A DNA stretch of 64,000 nucleotides from Trichoplusia ni (lineage: Eukaryota > Arthropoda > Insecta > Lepidoptera > Noctuidae), in NCBI RefSeq assembly GCF_003590095.1, contig NC_039479.1, positions 8,928,001 through 8,992,000 on the forward strand, given 5' to 3'. Position numbers and translations under genes: made by a program. Under the pieces are notes generated by a model, which saw nothing but the letters and a program-made list of their open reading frames with translations, ran no database searches and had not been told where the DNA came from. Of this stretch, positions 61,446-64,000 are shown in pieces (position 1 is the stretch's first letter; every line of letters begins with the position of its first letter).

Positions 61446-64000
61446 ATTTTTGAAAGCATTAGTCATTTTTTAGGTTAAACAGATGGCCTAATTTCAAAAT
61501 CATCCAACGATATCAATTTGAATTGAAAAAAAGTGTTGTTTTTATCTCACACCATAATTTTATCATTTGCATTACCTTTTTAAACATCCTGTAAAAAAAA
61601 AAACACACCGGTATCGTCACATTGTCTGACCAATGTCGAAAATTTCGATCACTGTCGAGTATTGAGATCGCAGTCCATATCCAAGCATTTCTTCATTGTA
61701 TACACTTCTAACAACCTGCGTTTAGCCTGCGTCCTAGGTTATTCCCCTGGAGGAAATTATTCCTTAAATGTATATCGTATGTATATAGAGTACTAAGCAA
61801 AGTAATAAGTACTTCAACTTTGGAGCTGCGTAGCTACTGTTGCGTCATACGACACTTACAAGGTGACTAGACCCCGTATCTAGTAAATTCAACACACTAG
61901 TACTTTTAGCTATCACTTCAATTATTTAAGTAGTGTGCTACGAAATTGATTTTCCGAGAACAATGCATTATTTGCTGCTGAACTTTCTTTCGTAAACGAA
62001 ACTCTTATTTATTTTTTTATTCGACTCCCGCAGTAATTTGATCTTTGTGTCGTGGGGATTACACAAACATGTTAGTCAAACGCACACAGACACTCAGAGT
62101 CAGGACCAGCAGTCGTTACCCACACATACGTGCGATACGATTTTTAATGCAGGTCCTGAAATTATACGGTTATATAATTTTTAGCAATATCAGTTGAACA
62201 AGCCAGATTTCCTCAAGTTGAGCTGATCGCTCTCCGGCTCCCGAGCTCCGTGTCTCCGAGCTGATTATCCGCAGTAACTCGCATCAAATGCCCTCTTTAC
62301 TACGTCATTAGATTCAGTTCGTTTACGACACACTTTCGTATGAGCGATAAACTTTATCGTTTTCGATATTATATTAAATTTTGAGGGATACTGACACGTT
62401 TCGCACTGCATTAGTTGAATAGGTTTTTAATTATGGAAGGTCAAATTTAGTTTTTCTTTATTTTGATTTGACTTTTTCTGTAGCGTCGTCTAATTTCGTT
62501 AGCTCTTAAAAGCATTTCACTTACTCGAACATGGCAAAAACAACAAAATGTGTCGCTAAACTTAAAGAAATTCTATTTCGGTTTTCCAACCAGTACCTGA
62601 AAAAAAGACATCGCTTAGTGCAAGTGCGCTTAGCGTAGTGGTAGGCCACCAAATAAATACACAAATTATAATACTTACATTTGATTCTACTTTGAGAACG
62701 CTTTCAAATTTTACTTTGAATACATTCACTTCGGATATTTGAATGAACTGAAAACTCGATAGTATTGACCTCGTTGTAACGTGTCAGGACAGAACGCCGG
62801 TTCTTATCGTGACGTCAGATTGTGAAAGTCATTGAAAGGCGAAAGGTTACGCAGACGATGACTCAGCACTTTGTAACTCGAACCATTTCTCTCCTGCTCA
62901 AGTATTGTGAACTGTTCCATGCAGGTCTTGATTTATAATCGCTTCGTCCTTAACAATATGCATGCGGGGTTCTAAAGATATCAACTGCTATACATAACTT
63001 ATCCACAGACTTTCTATTTTGTGGATTAAATTGCAGTTAAATCTTTATCTAGTAGGGAAAGCCATATTCTTAACATATATAAAGGTGTGTATAATGATTT
63101 TGTGCTGTTGAGTTGAAATTGAAAAATGTTGTACAACTTACAATGCTTACAACTTAAATTAATAAAGACATCTTCATCTCTGTCAAAGTCGGAAAACGTG
63201 CTCAGAAGGCTGACAGCATTGCCACGTGGCATTTAGATATATAATAATATAGTTTTTAAATGCCAAAGTAACGTATAGTCTAAAAACTGTCTTGAATAAA
63301 ATGAGCGCTCGCCCCAGTTGCAAAGAAATTCGTTCATCATAGAAACATAGAACAAATGAAAATGAGCTTTCTTTGAACAGTATTGGCAGAAAGTCTCATT
63401 ATACTTAAACTCCAGTATGTTTCATTTAAATAACGAACTGTTGCTAATTTTATTTTAGAATCTCTCCGCGAGGCGATAACGATAACAGTTAATAGTTAAT
63501 ACGCGTGTGTCGGCGTCAGGTTGGGACGAATCCTCGCTTTATGCCTCTTATTATTCTAGGATGTAACTCGAATCCTAATTGTAATAGGCTTTTGCTTTAA
63601 AGCTTAATATGCTCTTTAATGTACCTAAGTAAAATGATACGATTGTCATTGAGAGTGCGGACTTAAACGGTGTGAACTTGAATGGGATTTAAAAGTAGGT
63701 ATGTCCATGTTAGATCCCTGTTCCTACAAGATTTTATTTCCTTTCACTTGTCACTTCACTTCCCGGATTCCAATTAAGATGAAATTTTGACAGCATATTT
63801 ATGAATATTGCGTGAAAATACAATATTATGACATGAAGTAGAGTTGATCAGTTATTCGAGCTGGTACATCGGCATAGGAATTCCGCTAAAACAGGAATTT
63901 GTTGAATTGTCTTTTCAATTGTCTGCTTTTTTTAAGCAAAAGCAAGCTCATCAACAATATTCAATGTAGAGACAGTCTCTCTACACAATTCTTCCATCGT
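61446..64000. other. Intergenic DNA upstream of the protease homologue
   Basis: Contains the SINE fragment near 62.1 kb and a TGACGTCA at 62810. No gene is seen; a 68-codon minus frame at 63026-63232 has no support. Confidence 0.45.
62020..62112 (-). mobile_element. SINE body fragment
   Basis: The stretch reads GTGTCGTGGGGATTACACAA, then ATGTTAGTCAAACGCACACA and GACACTCAGAGTCAGGA on the plus strand. This resembles the reverse complement of the family seen at 59018-59130. Boundaries are approximate. Confidence 0.4.

Noticed and set aside
1..64000. CRISPR arrays, operons or bacterial contamination
   Set aside because: No regularly spaced repeats and no dense coding; introns and lepidopteran repeats run through the whole window.

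Overview
The window looks like nuclear DNA of a moth or butterfly, most likely a noctuid-like lepidopteran. It is AT-rich and carries spliceosomal introns, degenerate copies of several lepidopteran repeat families (tRNA-headed SINEs, SINE/LINE tails ending in ATG microsatellites, short Helitron-like elements ending in CTAGT), and a six-exon serine-protease-family gene of the lepidopteran midgut chymotrypsin type. Family assignments come from recalled sequence patterns, not from a search.

Layout. From 1 to about 32.8 kb the window is mostly unique, AT-rich non-coding DNA with scattered short repeats, small GC-rich islands and a few weak exon candidates: a possible first coding exon at 4946-5040, a possible 5'UTR exon ending at 6949, a GC-rich block ending in ATG at a splice donor at 19070, and an open segment ending in a good donor at 22648. 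From 32.85 to 37.55 kb, on the minus strand, lies an apparently full-length non-LTR retrotransposon. Its ORF1 (416 aa, three zinc-binding cysteine/histidine motifs) and ORF2 (977 aa, APE endonuclease plus reverse transcriptase) are both open, and it sits between two runs of 14-16 A. From 37.6 to 58.8 kb the sequence is again mostly non-coding, with SINE and LINE fragments, two notable hairpins or inverted repeats, and one plausible terminal coding exon at 52050-52199.

The one gene that can be reconstructed with confidence lies at 58887-61298 on the minus strand. It has six exons, 277 codons, a signal peptide, a TATA box at the usual distance, consistent splice phases throughout and a normal stop. 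Its product has the chymotrypsin fold, but two catalytic triad residues are replaced (His to Arg at residue 86, Ser to Tyr at residue 225), so it reads as a secreted, catalytically dead serine protease homologue. Its introns carry a Helitron-like insertion and a SINE fragment. A perfect 18-bp hairpin lies just upstream of its promoter.

No CRISPR, operon or microbial system is present. The observations most worth a second look are the inactive protease homologue, the possibly still-intact retrotransposon with homopolymer flanks, the excess of TGACGTCA palindromes, and the near-perfect hairpins.
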